Numbered from the stretch's first letter, positions 47,615-57,363 are shown. The stretch: DNA of 64,000 nucleotides from Bifidobacterium oedipodis (GCF_012932425.1 NZ_JAAIII010000006.1:124001-188000), one strand, 5' to 3'. The notes: generated by a model not told the origin, from the sequence alone. Program-made: numbers and translations.

Positions 47615-50497
47615 ATGTTAGGTATTAACTGGGGCGATGTTATCGCCGTTATCCAGTCGGTTGCCCCGCAACTGATCGCCATCGCCGTGGTACTGGTGCT
47701 TGCGCTCGCACTGACGATCGGCATCAACAAGAAGACCGTGAAGGACGTCGCCGTCCGCAAGCTGGTCCATTCCGAGTCGTGGCTGGTGGCCTTGGTGGCC
47801 GCCGTCGTCGCCGTTTCGATGATGCTGTTCGGCCCGCTGGCCTCGCTGCTCAACAGTGCCACGGCCGTCAAGTACACGCTGTCCGAAACCACCATCTCCA
47901 ACGCCAGCGATCTGGCCAAGGAGATCCAGTCGGAAGCCATCACCCTGCTGAAGAACGATGATGCCAACCTGCCGTTGGCCAACAAGAAGCTCAACGTGTT
48001 CGGCTGGGGCTCCACCAACCCAGTCTACGGCGGCACCGGCTCCGGCTCGATGAATCAGAACTATGAGACCACTTCGATTCTCGACGGCCTGAAGGAAGCT
48101 GGCATCGAAACCAACGCCGACCTGAGCAAGCTGTACACCGACTACCGCGCCGATCGCCCGGTCGTGGCCATGGCCGAGCAGGATTGGACCCTGCCCGAGG
48201 TTCCGGCCAGCCAGTATTCCGACTCCCTGATCGCCGACGCCAAGTCCTTCTCCGACGAGGCCATGGTCGTTATCACCCGCGTGGGCGGCGAAGGCGCCGA
48301 CCTGCCGATGAACATGAAGGCCGACGGCATCACCTACACCAACAACTCCGAGGACTATGAGGACTTCAAGGACGGCGAAAGCTTCCTGGAGCTCTCCCAG
48401 ACCGAGAAGGACATGATCAAGCTGGTGACCGACAACTTCGACAAGGTCACCGTGGTCTACAACGGCGCGAACACCTTCGAGCTCGGTTTCGTTGACGAAT
48501 ACCCGCAGATCAAGTCCGTGCTGTGGTGTCCGCCCGCAGGCCAGACCGGCTTCTCCGCCCTGGGCGACGTGCTCGCCGGCGAGACCAACCCGAGCGGCAA
48601 GACCTCCGACACCTTCATCAAGGATCTGACCCAGGCACCGAGCTACAACAACTTCGGTGACTTCCTGTACGACAACATGACCGAGTTCCCGACCGAGAAC
48701 TTCGAGGAAGGCGAGACCACCCCGGCGTTCGTCAACTACGTCGAAGGCATCTACGTGGGCTACAAGTACTACGAGACCGCCGCCGACGAGGGTGCGATCG
48801 ACTACGACGCCGTCGTACAGTATCCGTTCGGCTACGGCCTGTCCTACACCACCTTCTCCCAGGAGATGGGCGACGTGACCTATGCGGACGGCAAGATCTC
48901 CTTCGACGTGACCGTCACCAACACCGGTGACGTGGCCGGCAAGGACGTCGTCGAGACCTACGTTAACCCGCCGTACACCAACGGTGGCATCGAGAAGGCC
49001 TCCGCCAACCTGGTGGCCTTCGAGAAGACCGATCTGCTTGAGCCGGGCGAAAGCCAGACCGTGTCCATCGAATTCGAGGACGACGACATGGCCTCCTACG
49101 ACTCCGCCGACGCCAAGGCGTGGGTGCTGGAAGCCGGCGACTACGCGGTGTCCATCCAGTCCGACTCCCACACCACCATCGACGAGCAGAACGTGACCGT
49201 CGACGAGACCATCACCTACGACTCCGAAGACAACACCCACAACGGTGATCAGACCGTGGCCACCAACGTGTTCGACGATGCCGCCGGCGACGTGACCTAC
49301 CTGTCTCGCGCCGACCACTTCGCCAACTACGACGAAGCCACCGCCGCGCCGACCGACTACAGCCTGTCCGAGGAGCGCAAGGCCGAGTTCCGCAACAACT
49401 CGAACTACGATCCTGCCGAATACAACGACGATTCCGACGAAATGCCGACCACCGGTGCCAAGAACGGCGTGCGTCTGGCCGACCTGACCGGCAAGGACTA
49501 CGACGACGAGCTGTGGAACCAGCTGCTCGACCAGCTGACCTTCGACGAGATGGACAACCTGATCGCCTTCGGCGGCTACGGCACCCAGGCCATCGATTCC
49601 ATCGGCAAGGTCGCCCTGACCGACGTTGATGGCCCGGCCTCCCTGAACAACAACTTCACCGGCGTCGGCTCCATCGGCTTCCCGTCGTCCACCTCCGTGG
49701 CCTGCACGTGGAACAAGGATCTGGCCCGCCAGTTCGGTGAGGGCATCGGCGACATGGCCCACGACATGCACGTGGCCGGTTGGTACGCCCCCGCGATGAA
49801 CATCCACCGCAATGCCTTCTCCGGCCGTACCTTCGAGTACTTCTCCGAGGATGGTTACCTCTCCGGCGTGATGGCCGCCGAGCAGGTCGGTGGCGCCCAG
49901 TCCAAGGGCGTGTACGCCTTCATGAAGCACTACGCGCTCAACGACCAGGAGACCCGCCGACTCTCCGAGCTCAACACCTGGGCCAACGAGCAGTCGATCC
50001 GTGAGATCTACCTGAAGCCCTTCGAGATGAGTGTGAAGGAAGGCGGCGCCGGCGCCGTGATGAGCTCCTTCAACTACATCGGCACCGAATGGGCCGGCTC
50101 CCACACCGGACTGCTCAACACCGTTCTGCGCGACGAGTGGGGCTTCCGTGGCATGGTCCTGACCGATTACTTCGGCGGCTACGGCTACCAGAGCGCTGAC
50201 CGCGCCATCCGCGGCGGCAACGATCTGATGCTGGCCACCACCGACGTGACCAACCACATCACCGACAAGTCCGCCACCTCGCTCCAGGCGATGCGCACCG
50301 CCTCGCACAACATCCTCTACACGGCCGCCAACAGCTGGCTGTACGAGGATGGCGAGCCCGAGGTCACCACCCCGATCTGGAAGACCATCACCTACGTGGT
50401 CTGGGGCGTCACCGCGGTTCTGTTCCTCGGCCTGAGCGCCCTGGCGATCAAGAAGTTCCTCGATCGCAAGAAGGCGGCCGCCGAGATCCAGGCCTGA
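47615..50497 (+). CDS. Membrane-tethered GH3 glycosidase 1, permuted domain order
   Basis: A 960-residue glycoside hydrolase family 3 enzyme, probably a beta-glucosidase, with the domains in reversed order. Two N-terminal helices (about 19-36 and 56-80) are separated by a basic loop. Then come the GH3 C-terminal domain (from about 95, with ITLLKNDDANLPL and NPSGKTSDTF), a Fn3-like domain (about 435-520) and last the TIM barrel (about 610-890), whose ALTDVDGPASL and HYALNDQETRR are GH3 signatures. The nucleophile is probably D851 in MVLTDYFGG. A C-terminal helix (VVWGVTAVLFLGLSALAI) with basic tail completes it; charges predict an extracellular catalytic part. Codon use is extremely biased, as in highly expressed genes. 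Preceded by GGAGGAGAC; start at 47615 rather than 47528. Confidence 0.9.
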   Translation: MLGINWGDVIAVIQSVAPQLIAIAVVLVLALALTIGINKKTVKDVAVRKLVHSESWLVALVAAVVAVSMMLFGPLASLLNSATAVKYTLSETTISNASDLAKEIQSEAITLLKNDDANLPLANKKLNVFGWGSTNPVYGGTGSGSMNQNYETTSILDGLKEAGIETNADLSKLYTDYRADRPVVAMAEQDWTLPEVPASQYSDSLIADAKSFSDEAMVVITRVGGEGADLPMNMKADGITYTNNSEDYEDFKDGESFLELSQTEKDMIKLVTDNFDKVTVVYNGANTFELGFVDEYPQIKSVLWCPPAGQTGFSALGDVLAGETNPSGKTSDTFIKDLTQAPSYNNFGDFLYDNMTEFPTENFEEGETTPAFVNYVEGIYVGYKYYETAADEGAIDYDAVVQYPFGYGLSYTTFSQEMGDVTYADGKISFDVTVTNTGDVAGKDVVETYVNPPYTNGGIEKASANLVAFEKTDLLEPGESQTVSIEFEDDDMASYDSADAKAWVLEAGDYAVSIQSDSHTTIDEQNVTVDETITYDSEDNTHNGDQTVATNVFDDAAGDVTYLSRADHFANYDEATAAPTDYSLSEERKAEFRNNSNYDPAEYNDDSDEMPTTGAKNGVRLADLTGKDYDDELWNQLLDQLTFDEMDNLIAFGGYGTQAIDSIGKVALTDVDGPASLNNNFTGVGSIGFPSSTSVACTWNKDLARQFGEGIGDMAHDMHVAGWYAPAMNIHRNAFSGRTFEYFSEDGYLSGVMAAEQVGGAQSKGVYAFMKHYALNDQETRRLSELNTWANEQSIREIYLKPFEMSVKEGGAGAVMSSFNYIGTEWAGSHTGLLNTVLRDEWGFRGMVLTDYFGGYGYQSADRAIRGGNDLMLATTDVTNHITDKSATSLQAMRTASHNILYTAANSWLYEDGEPEVTTPIWKTITYVVWGVTAVLFLGLSALAIKKFLDRKKAAAEIQA

Positions 50498-50514
50498 GCT
50501 CAAGCCTGAACCCC

Positions 50515-50545
50515 AAGGTTCCGCCTCCTCCAGCGGCGGAACCTT
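50515..50545 (+). terminator. Hairpin after GH3 gene 1
   Basis: An 11-bp perfect stem AAGGTTCCGCC with a 9-nt loop, 18 nt after the stop; no T-run. Confidence 0.6.
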
Positions 50546-50567
50546 AACAAATATTCATCAGTAGCCA

Positions 50568-50608
50568 AGCGGGCGGCATCCGGAGCAATCCGGGTGCCGC
50601 CCGCTTTT
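50568..50608 (+). terminator. Intrinsic terminator after GH3 gene 1
   Basis: A 17-bp stem with one G-T pair (AGCGGGCGGCATCCGGA), a 4-nt loop and TTTT. Confidence 0.85.
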
Positions 50609-50933
50609 CGCTGCTCTTCAATGTCTTTTGCCATCATCCCGGATAATCCATCCATCATCCCGAGCGCAGGCGTAGCCGAAGTCGAGGAACCTCATTGCCT
50701 AACCACTGCTTATGCGCTGGTGTGTGGACGTGCCGAATATGATACTGTTAAGTGGCCTAACAAAAACGGGTTTCGAGGCGACGTTGCTTCGGAACTCCCA
50801 CTGAAATTCTTGAGATATTTAGCTAGGAATAATCAGTCAGTCATCATCCGAAACAGCCTGATATCGGGCAAGCGACGCGAACAAGAACTGGAGTAATGGT
50901 GCTTCGGTTGCGGTATGAAAGGAGCGCGTCACC

Positions 50934-53906
50934 ATGTCACGGAACACTGCGAAGCCGTTGAAAATCAAGTTCAAGAAAAATGGTAAACCCTACAAAGGAT
51001 GGTTCCTGGCCTGGTCCATCCTCTCCTATCTCTTCACCCTGATCCTAGCGATCATCCTCACCGCGGTTATCGTGCTGTCCGGCAGCTACGCGAACCTCAT
51101 CACCTCATTCGCCGGACAGACGAATTCCGAAATCACCAATCCCGATTCGTCGGCCACCTACTTCGCATCCGACTATTCCTCGGATGCGGAACGTAAGGAA
51201 GCCAATCGCGAAATCGGCACCGACATCATGCGCGAAGGCGTCACCCTGCTGCAGAACGATGATGCCACTCTGCCGCTCAAATCTGGCGCGCGACTGTCGG
51301 TATTCGGCCAAGGTTCGGTCGACCTTATCCACGGCGGTGGTGGCGCTGGCTCCATCGACGTGACCAATGCCGATACTTTGGTTGATTCACTCAAAGAAGA
51401 CGGTTTCTCCGTCAATCCAACGCTCACCGATTTCTATGAGACCGGCGCTGGCAAGGACTACCGCCGCACCCTGCCGGGCGAAACCGGTGTCGGTTCCTTT
51501 GCGGTAAACGAGGTGCCCGTCAGCGTCTATACCGATGAGGTGAAGAACAGCTTCGCCGACTATGGTGACGCGGCCATCGTAGTCATCGGCCGTTCCGGCT
51601 CCGAAAGCTCCGACCTGCCCATCGGCAAATTGGAATCCGGCGTGGAATATCTGCAGCTCGACCCCGACGAACTCGACATGATCAACATGGCCTGCGAGAA
51701 CTTCGACAAGGTCGTCGTACTGCTCAACACACAGAACCCGGTCGAGCTTGGACCGCTCGCCGACACCGGCGTGGGCGCGGTCGCTTGGGTCGGCGCGTTC
51801 GGCGAAACCGGCGCGAACGCCATCGGCGAGATTCTCAACGGCACCATCAACCCCTCCGGCCACCTCGTGGACACCTTCGCCTACGATCTCGACTCTGCGC
51901 CCAGCGTCATCAACACCGGCGACTACACCATCGCCAACTCCTCCGTCACCTCCGGCACTAAATACATGGTCTACGCCGAAGGCATCTACGTGGGCTACCG
52001 CTACTACGAAACCCGCTACGAGGACGCGGTGCTGAAGCAGGGCAACGTGGGCGACTTCGACTATGGCAAGCTGGTGCAGTACCCCTTCGGCTACGGCCTG
52101 AGCTACACCGACTTCTCATGGAGCGACTTTGCGATGCGCGAGGCCGGTGACTCCTATGAGTTCACTACCACCGTCACCAACACGGGCGACGTGGCGGGCA
52201 AGGACGTTGTGCAGCTGTACATGCAGTCGCCTTACACCGATTACGACAAGGCCAATGGCATCGAGAAGCCGGCCGTCGAACTCGTCGGATACGCGAAAAC
52301 CGACCTTCTCGATCCCGGTGAGAAGCAGACCGTCACCGTCACCGTCGATAAGGAGTCGATGAAGGCTTATGACGCCGACGGCGAAGGCACCTACATCGTC
52401 GACGCGGGCGACTACTACTTCACCGCCGGCACAGATGCGCATAATGCGCTCAATAACGTGCTCGCAGCCAAAGGCAAGACCACGGACGACGGCATGGATG
52501 CGGACGGCAATGCGGCGTTGACCTCGCAGGTCACTATCGCCGAACGCGACGCCACCACCTATGCGACGGCCGTCGCCACCGGCGCAGCTATTGAGAACCA
52601 GTTCGATGATGTGGACATCCGCACCTACGACGACTCCTTCACCTACCTGAGCCGTTCCGACTGGACCGGCACTTGGCCCACGACCTACGCCGATGGCTCC
52701 TGGACTGCGCCCGACGAGTTTGTTGACGCGCTGGAAATCGACACCACTCCCGGCTCTGACGCGACCTCGGTCACTACTGAGGGAACCGAAGGCCCGAGCA
52801 AGACGGTTGAGATGATCGGCAAGGATTACGACGACGAAGGCTGGATGCAGTTGGTCGAGCGCATGAGCGTGGCCGACATTGATTCTCTGGTGCGCAACGG
52901 CGGCTACACCACCAACGCCATCGAATCCATCGCCCTGCCCGGCACCATCGACAAGGACGGCCCCGCCGGCATCTCCTCCACTCTGGTGGGTGGCGCCTCC
53001 GGCACTGGCTTCCCGCCCGAAGTCGTGATCGCCGCAACATGGAACGACGAGCTGGCCGAACGCTTCGGCAATGCCATCGGCGAGGACTCGCTCGCCCTCG
53101 GCGTGGCGGGCTGGTACGGCCCCGCCGCCAACATCCACCGTTCGCCCTACGGCGGCCGCGCATTCGAATACTTCTCCGAAGATCCGATGCTCTCCGGCCA
53201 GTTGACCGCGAAGATCATCGCCACCTCGCAGGACAAGGGCGTGATCCCGTTCCTCAAGCACTATGTGGTCAACGATCAGGAGACCAACCGTATGGGCGGT
53301 GCGATGTTCGCCAATGAACAATCCGTGCGTGACATCTACTTAAAGCCCTTCGAAATGGCCATCCGCGATGCCGACTGCATGGGTTTGATGACCTCGATGA
53401 ACCGCATCGGTGCCCGCTGGTCCGGCGGTCACAAGGGCCTGATGACCAACGTGACCCGCGGCGAATGGGGATTCAAGGGCGTGGCCATCACCGACCAGAC
53501 CTCGTTCCCGAACTTCGGCTACTCCGATCTGCGCGAAGGCCTGGCCGCGGGCACCGACCTGTGGCTCAACTCCAGCTCCACCCTGTGGAAGCTCTCCGAC
53601 GCGGAGATGACGCCGGCCGTACAGGCCGACTTCCAACGCGCCGCCAAGAACGTGGTGTATGCCATCGCCAACTCCAACGCCATGAACACCATGGGCGCGG
53701 ACAGCGGCGTGAAACACATCACCCCAATCTGGCAGAAGTGGCTGTGGGGTATTGAGGCCGTGGTCGGCCTGGTGATCATCGGTCTGCTGTTCCTCACCAC
53801 GCGCGGCGTGATCCGCCGTCACCGCTGGCGCAAGTGGCGCAAGGCCGGCTCCCCGCCGTCGAACGAAATGAGTAATCCATTACCACTACAAGGAGGCGTG
53901 CAATGA
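50934..53906 (+). CDS. Membrane-tethered GH3 glycosidase 2, permuted domain order
   Basis: A 990-residue GH3 enzyme with the same reversed layout: basic N-terminus, one transmembrane helix (about 24-49), GH3 C-terminal domain (VTLLQNDDATLPLKSG onward), Fn3-like domain (VTNTGDVAGKDVVQLYMQSP) and barrel with LPGTIDKDGPAGISS and HYVVNDQETNRMG. The nucleophile is probably D854 in VAITDQTS, where Gln replaces the usual aromatic residue after Asp. A C-terminal helix is followed by a very basic tail (RRHRWRKWRK). It is the most divergent of the three permuted copies. GAAAGGAG precedes the ATG. Its stop overlaps the reductase gene (ATGA), and the reductase ribosome site AAGGAGG lies inside its last codons. 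Confidence 0.9.
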   Translation: MSRNTAKPLKIKFKKNGKPYKGWFLAWSILSYLFTLILAIILTAVIVLSGSYANLITSFAGQTNSEITNPDSSATYFASDYSSDAERKEANREIGTDIMREGVTLLQNDDATLPLKSGARLSVFGQGSVDLIHGGGGAGSIDVTNADTLVDSLKEDGFSVNPTLTDFYETGAGKDYRRTLPGETGVGSFAVNEVPVSVYTDEVKNSFADYGDAAIVVIGRSGSESSDLPIGKLESGVEYLQLDPDELDMINMACENFDKVVVLLNTQNPVELGPLADTGVGAVAWVGAFGETGANAIGEILNGTINPSGHLVDTFAYDLDSAPSVINTGDYTIANSSVTSGTKYMVYAEGIYVGYRYYETRYEDAVLKQGNVGDFDYGKLVQYPFGYGLSYTDFSWSDFAMREAGDSYEFTTTVTNTGDVAGKDVVQLYMQSPYTDYDKANGIEKPAVELVGYAKTDLLDPGEKQTVTVTVDKESMKAYDADGEGTYIVDAGDYYFTAGTDAHNALNNVLAAKGKTTDDGMDADGNAALTSQVTIAERDATTYATAVATGAAIENQFDDVDIRTYDDSFTYLSRSDWTGTWPTTYADGSWTAPDEFVDALEIDTTPGSDATSVTTEGTEGPSKTVEMIGKDYDDEGWMQLVERMSVADIDSLVRNGGYTTNAIESIALPGTIDKDGPAGISSTLVGGASGTGFPPEVVIAATWNDELAERFGNAIGEDSLALGVAGWYGPAANIHRSPYGGRAFEYFSEDPMLSGQLTAKIIATSQDKGVIPFLKHYVVNDQETNRMGGAMFANEQSVRDIYLKPFEMAIRDADCMGLMTSMNRIGARWSGGHKGLMTNVTRGEWGFKGVAITDQTSFPNFGYSDLREGLAAGTDLWLNSSSTLWKLSDAEMTPAVQADFQRAAKNVVYAIANSNAMNTMGADSGVKHITPIWQKWLWGIEAVVGLVIIGLLFLTTRGVIRRHRWRKWRKAGSPPSNEMSNPLPLQGGVQ

Positions 53907-56038
53907 CATTGCAGCGACTGCTGGAACCACTGGAAATCAACCACATGCGGCTCAAGAACCGCATGATGTTCCCACCGATGACCACCGGCTATGAGGCTCG
54001 CGACGGATCGATCACCGAACAGAGCATCAACTTCTACAAGCGCGTGGCCGAAGGCGGCGCCGCCTACATTGTGCTCGGCGATGTGACTCCGGTACACACC
54101 ATCTCGCCCACGCCCAAACTCGTCACCGACGAACAAATCCCCAGCTTCCGCGCGCTCGCCGATGCCCTGCACGAATTCGACTGCAAACTCGGCCTGCAGG
54201 TATTCCACCCCGAATACGACACAGTGGCAGTTGCTGAACTCTTCGCCAAAGGCGACATGATGGGTGCTCGCGCCAAACTCCATCACGATATGGCTCACTA
54301 CATCAACGAAGTGTCGGCCGAACGGCTCGGTGAGATCCTCGAATCCATCAAGGCGCTCGCCCGCCGCGCTGCGCTTGCCGGTGCCGACGCGATTGAAGTG
54401 CACGGCGATCGACTGGTCGGCTCACTCTGCTCGCCGCTGATCAACGAACGCGACGACGAATACGGTGGATCATTCGAACATCGCACCCGCTTCGCCCGCG
54501 AGGTGGTGCGTGCAATCCGTGAGGGATCGCCCGATATCTGCATCGACTATAAGCTGCCGATTATCACCGAGAACCCGCAGCTTGGCCGCGGCGGACTGTT
54601 CATCGACGAGGCCGTGGAACTGGCGAAACTGCTTGTCGAAGACGGTGTCGACACCTTCCATGTGGGTCAGGCCAACCACACCGGCAACCTCAACGACACG
54701 ATTCCCGCAATGGGCACGCGCCCCGACTGCTTCATGGAGGAATATTCGCGGCGTATTAAGGCTGTGGTGCCGGTGCCGGTCTCCACGGTCGGTGCGATTC
54801 CCACGGCCGCCGAAGCGGAACGTTTGATTGCCGAGGGCGCCTGCGACTATGTGGGTCTCGGTCGTCCGATGCTGTGCGATCCGGACTATGCGAACAAGGT
54901 GGCCGCCGGCGAGGAGGATCTTATCCGTCCGTGCATCATGTGCAATCGCGGCTGCACGGACGCCATCGCCAGCCGTCGCTTCATCTCCTGCGTGCTCAAT
55001 GCTGAGAACGGCTATGAATACCAGCGTGTAATCAAACCGGCGGAAACATCGCGTCGCATTGCGGTGATTGGTGCCGGTCCGGCTGGTATGGAGGCCGCAC
55101 GTGTGGCCGCATTGCGCGGGCATACGGTGACCTTGTTCGAAAAGGCCGGCGAATTGGGCGGCCAGCTCGGCATCGCCAGCGTGCCGCCGCGCAAAGCAAC
55201 CATGCGTCGTGTGGCCGCATGGTATGAGCGTGCGTTGCAATCTGCAGGCGTGGATGTGCGGCTCAACAGTACGGTTACGGCGGAGTCGTTGGCTGCAGGT
55301 GGCTACGATGAAGTGATTGTTGCGGTCGGCGGCCGCAATGCTGCCCCGCCCATCCCCGGTCTGGATCTGCCGCACGTCATGGATGCATGGTCCGTGCTGG
55401 ACGGCACAGTCAAGCCCCACGGCCGCACCGTTATCATCGGCGGCGGCTTGGTCGGCGCGGAAACAGCCGAATTGATCGCAGGCGACGATTACGGCTGCGA
55501 GGTCACCATCGTGGAGATGATGGGGCAGATTGCCGCCGAGGAATCGCAGACCATCAAGCCGGTGATGATGGCCGACTTCGCCGAGCACGGCGTGACGCTG
55601 AAAACCAACACCAAGGTGGACCGCATCACTGCCGAATCGGTCGAAGCCACCGAAACCCTAAACCCGCCGGCCCCCGCCGGACGCCCCGGTGCCCCCGGTG
55701 GTGCTCCTGGCGGTCGCCCCGCAGGTCCGGGTGCTGGTGCGTCTGGCTCTCGTCCCGATGCCGGTGCCCCCGGAGCTGGCGTACGTCCCGGCGGTCCTGC
55801 CGCTCCCGGTGGTGCTCCGGGTGCCACTCCCGCCGATGCACCCGAGCCGGAAACGCAAGCCGTCTCCATCCCCTGCGATTGCGTGGTGCTGGCGCTTGGC
55901 ACCGCCCCGGTCGCCTTCGACACAACTTCGCTTGAGGCCGCCGGCATTAAGGTGACCTTGGCCGGCGACTGCAACGGCCGCGCCGCCGACATCAATCGTG
56001 CCGTCGAAGAAGGCTACCTAGCCGCCATCGCCGCCTAA
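53903..56038 (+). CDS. OYE-type flavin/iron-sulfur enoate reductase with Gly/Pro-rich insertion
   Basis: A 711-residue NADH:flavin oxidoreductase of the 2,4-dienoyl-CoA/2-enoate reductase class. The N-terminal FMN barrel begins LLEPLEINHMRLKNRMMFPP and ends with STVGAIPTAAEAERLI and DYVGLGRPMLCDPDYANK. A 4Fe-4S cluster motif follows (CIMCNRGC plus a later Cys, C-x2-C-x3-C-x11-C). FAD binding is VIGAGPAGMEAARVAALRG and NAD(P)H binding VIIGGGLVGAETAELI. About 60 residues rich in Gly, Pro and Ala (DNA 55665-55855) interrupt the C-terminal domain; relatives lack them. The usual active-site HGAHGY-type loop reads VHGDRLVGSLCSP instead. It should act in the cytoplasm on a double bond conjugated to a carbonyl. 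Translationally coupled to GH3 gene 2. Confidence 0.88.
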   Translation: MTLQRLLEPLEINHMRLKNRMMFPPMTTGYEARDGSITEQSINFYKRVAEGGAAYIVLGDVTPVHTISPTPKLVTDEQIPSFRALADALHEFDCKLGLQVFHPEYDTVAVAELFAKGDMMGARAKLHHDMAHYINEVSAERLGEILESIKALARRAALAGADAIEVHGDRLVGSLCSPLINERDDEYGGSFEHRTRFAREVVRAIREGSPDICIDYKLPIITENPQLGRGGLFIDEAVELAKLLVEDGVDTFHVGQANHTGNLNDTIPAMGTRPDCFMEEYSRRIKAVVPVPVSTVGAIPTAAEAERLIAEGACDYVGLGRPMLCDPDYANKVAAGEEDLIRPCIMCNRGCTDAIASRRFISCVLNAENGYEYQRVIKPAETSRRIAVIGAGPAGMEAARVAALRGHTVTLFEKAGELGGQLGIASVPPRKATMRRVAAWYERALQSAGVDVRLNSTVTAESLAAGGYDEVIVAVGGRNAAPPIPGLDLPHVMDAWSVLDGTVKPHGRTVIIGGGLVGAETAELIAGDDYGCEVTIVEMMGQIAAEESQTIKPVMMADFAEHGVTLKTNTKVDRITAESVEATETLNPPAPAGRPGAPGGAPGGRPAGPGAGASGSRPDAGAPGAGVRPGGPAAPGGAPGATPADAPEPETQAVSIPCDCVVLALGTAPVAFDTTSLEAAGIKVTLAGDCNGRAADINRAVEEGYLAAIAA

Positions 56039-56063
56039 TCCAGCGTCGCGGCTCCCATCCCAC

Positions 56064-56095
56064 AGGGCTCGAACCACCCGGTTCGGGCCCTTTCT
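56064..56095 (+). terminator. Terminator after the reductase gene
   Basis: A 12-bp stem with one G-T pair (AGGGCTCGAACC with GGTTCGGGCCCT, 4-nt loop) followed by TTTCTC. It lies before the convergent ATPase gene. Confidence 0.8.
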
Positions 56096-56110
56096 CATTT
56101 GGCTATGCCG

Positions 56111-57253
56111 TCACCGTTGGCTCTCCGTGGACAGTCGGATGAATGCCGCATGCTCTCGCAGATACTCTCGCAGGTAGGGGATGGCGAAGTCGACCAATCC
56201 GTATCCGAGGTCTTTGATGACCTGCGCTTCGATAAGGCGCGTGCGATACGTGTTGGCGTAGTTGATGGTTTTGCCCATACGTTCGGCTATCGCTCCGGTG
56301 GACGAAGGTCCGTCGTCTTGTGCCATGGCGAGCAGATAGGTTTTGTCGACCGCCGAAAGCCCGTCGAGTTCCGGCCCGTGCACGGTGTCGCCCAGTCTGC
56401 TGAGCGCGTCGCTGATACCGTCCCGCGCATCCTGCTCGCTGGCGGATGTGCTGCGGTCGCGGTGCCGGTTGACGAGACGCCAGATATGGTAGCCCACCAG
56501 CTGAATCATGAACGGGTAGCCTTCGGTGGCGTCGACGGCCATGCTTAACGCTTTGTCTTCGAAAGTGAAGCCGGATTGCGTGAAAGTGTCTTCCAAAGCG
56601 TCGCGCACCGCATACAGGGGAATGTCTCCGAGCTGTTCCGGCTGGGCTCGACGCAGGAAGGTGAGCACTTCGTCATTCAGCCATTTCGATGCGATGGACG
56701 GCAGCCCGGCGAATACGAATGCGATATTGCGGTCCTCCCGAATCAGGTGTTGGACCGCTGTGGCGATGGCCACGATGTCGTCGCGTTCGGCCGCCTGCGC
56801 TTCGTCGATGGTGATGAGTAGACCGGCTTTCTTCTTTTCCAGAACGTCCAGCCGGGCACCGATCGCTTCGCGCAGTGTCAACGGCATGATATTGGGGGAG
56901 ATGCGTGCTTCTCCAAGCGAGGCGCTGAGGCCGGGAATCGTTATGGTCGGCTTGATGGTGGCGCTGAACGTCGATGAGGAGGCCGTCAGTCGGTCAAGGA
57001 GACGCTGGGTGAAGCCGGCGGATGCGGTTTCGTCGATCACCTCCCATTTGCGGGCTTTGGCGATACGTCCGAATTCAGTGAGCAATACGGTTTTGCCCAC
57101 GCCTCGCGCGCCGGTGACGCGCATCAGTCTGCCTGGGGCGCCCGGCCCGTTTTCCAGACCTTCCTCGAAATCTTCGATAACGGATTCACGGCCGATGAGC
57201 AGTGGGGGAGTGCGCCCGGCAGTGGGCTTGAACGGATTCGTCGTTGCCGCCAT
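56111..57253 (-). CDS. AAA ATPase with C-terminal winged helix
   Basis: A 380-residue ATPase of the archaeal-type/ORC-like AAA group. N-terminal linker NPFKPTAGRTPPLLIGRES, Walker A TGARGVGKTVLLTEF (about 46-60), Walker B GLLITIDEAQAAERDD (about 142), and a C-terminal winged helix (STGAIAERMGKTINYANTYR). Such stand-alone ATPases occur on mobile or accessory segments; function not established. The upstream gap carries two arrays of short repeats found nowhere else in the window. Confidence 0.8.
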   Translation of the reverse strand: MAATTNPFKPTAGRTPPLLIGRESVIEDFEEGLENGPGAPGRLMRVTGARGVGKTVLLTEFGRIAKARKWEVIDETASAGFTQRLLDRLTASSSTFSATIKPTITIPGLSASLGEARISPNIMPLTLREAIGARLDVLEKKKAGLLITIDEAQAAERDDIVAIATAVQHLIREDRNIAFVFAGLPSIASKWLNDEVLTFLRRAQPEQLGDIPLYAVRDALEDTFTQSGFTFEDKALSMAVDATEGYPFMIQLVGYHIWRLVNRHRDRSTSASEQDARDGISDALSRLGDTVHGPELDGLSAVDKTYLLAMAQDDGPSSTGAIAERMGKTINYANTYRTRLIEAQVIKDLGYGLVDFAIPYLREYLREHAAFIRLSTESQR

Positions 57254-57285
57254 TGGTGCCTCCTAGGGTGAAATTCAGAATACGA

Positions 57286-57363
57286 AGAATATAAAGACTA
57301 TAGAAGAGTATAGAACAATATAAAAGAATATAAAAACTACAAAAGAGTATAAAAGAATATAAA
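57286..57363. repeat. Array of eight 10-bp TATA-containing units
   Basis: Eight successive units of the form GANTATAAAA follow each other at 9-10 bp spacing (for example GACTATAGAA at 57295, GAGTATAGAA at 57305, CAATATAAAA at 57315, GAGTATAAAA at 57344). On the minus strand several contain TATACT or TATAGT, the form of a -10 box for the ATPase gene that starts at 57253. Confidence 0.85.

Larger units (their letters stand above)
50498..50933. other. Intergenic region between GH3 genes 1 and 2
   Basis: This 436-nt gap starts with two terminator hairpins. The part from about 50620 on is AT-richer than its neighbours. It has an open stretch at 50594-50896 without a ribosome site or recognisable motif, not called as a gene. 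The promoter of GH3 gene 2 must lie here; the tandem LytTR-type element of the other GH3 promoters was not found. Confidence 0.5.

Noticed and set aside
47618-50503. A 961-codon open frame antisense to GH3 gene 1 (and a similar one at 59166-61643 opposite GH3 gene 3)
   Set aside because: Caused by the extreme codon bias of the GH3 genes. The translation is Gly/Val/His-rich without recognisable motifs.
50594-50896. A 100-codon open frame between GH3 genes 1 and 2
   Set aside because: No ribosome site, no recognisable domain, and it begins inside a terminator hairpin tail.
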